Below, piece by piece: positions 63,926 through 64,000 of a DNA stretch of 64,000 nucleotides (the stretch's first letter is position 1; each line of letters opens with the position of its first letter). The translations under genes were made by a program, and so were the position numbers. The notes under the pieces are model-generated. The model saw nothing but the letters and a program-made list of their open reading frames with translations. It was not told where the DNA came from and ran no database searches. Location: assembly GCF_006636215.1 (NCBI RefSeq), contig NZ_VIFM01000025.1, positions 1-64,000 on the forward strand, written 5' to 3'. This DNA is from Myxococcus llanfairpwllgwyngyllgogerychwyrndrobwllllantysiliogogogochensis. Its GTDB lineage: Bacteria; Myxococcota; Myxococcia; Myxococcales; Myxococcaceae.

Positions 63926-64000
63926 ATGACAGGGCTGACTGGGGCCTTGCTCGCCGTGGTGCTCGCGGCGGGCGGCTCGGCGTTGGTTCCGGTGAGTGGG
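63926..64000 (+). CDS. start of an exported protein (partial, cut by window end)
   Basis: An ATG with a GGGGGAGGGG site begins MTGLTGALLAVVLAAGGSALV, a short signal-peptide-like hydrophobic stretch. Only 25 codons are in the window, so neither family nor function can be given. Confidence 0.45.
   Translation, partial: MTGLTGALLAVVLAAGGSALVPVSG

Overview
The window is about 70% GC chromosomal DNA. Its gene content points to a fruiting myxobacterium of the Myxococcaceae (Myxococcus, Corallococcus or Pyxidicoccus type). The pointers are an MglA-type GTPase, a Myxococcales-type sigma factor facing a zinc-finger Ser/Thr kinase, many two-component kinases, a chemosensory operon, and many Cys-rich or lipobox-bearing envelope proteins. 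This placement is inferred from gene families only. I saw no rRNA, tRNA, CRISPR array, transposase or prophage genes.

Layout. 1-4340: the 5' end of a PilT-like protein, a GNAT acetyltransferase, an MglA-like GTPase coupled by an ATGA overlap to a PocR-domain histidine kinase, and a NYN-domain protein. 4368-7966: a sigma-70-type factor divergent from a Ser/Thr kinase whose N-terminus is an anti-sigma-type zinc finger. 8041-9403: a VOC / ArsR / SRPBCC operon behind a palindromic operator. 9492-16233: four exported proteins, namely a Cys-rich lipoprotein, a CxxCH lipoprotein, a Hint-domain protein and a propeller-like lipoprotein. 16290-25265: ThiL, then a chemosensory operon (MCP, YjbR, CheW, CheY, CheA, CheC) followed by LarB and LarC. 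25380-32370: an SH3/C39-like protease, a zinc-ribbon membrane protein with a Ycf46-like AAA ATPase, a VOC protein, a Gfo/Idh oxidoreductase, a DUF2238 membrane protein and a hypothetical. 32536-38468: three sister histidine kinases beside a receiver-thioredoxin-reductase fusion.

38585-47700, minus strand, is the most unusual locus. It looks like one operon of ECF sigma factor, zinc-finger anti-sigma, exported caspase-like protease with an EF-hand, and three tandem paralogous lipoproteins. Each lipoprotein joins Cys-bracketed EF-hand-like repeats to a receptor-L/LRR-like region. The ORFs overlap or nearly touch, so the sigma pair probably controls a calcium-linked envelope protease and surface receptor set. 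I do not recognise this combination as a described system.

47892-57514: a small conserved protein, a secreted endonuclease/lamin-tail lipoprotein, an Ala/Lys-rich protein, GrpE-DnaK, a small membrane protein, a Ser/Thr kinase and a DUF2382 stress protein. 57866-62787: a complete branched-chain amino-acid ABC transporter operon (livJHMGF order) with a good sigma-70-type promoter. 62978-64000: a lipoprotein, a terminator and the start of another exported protein.
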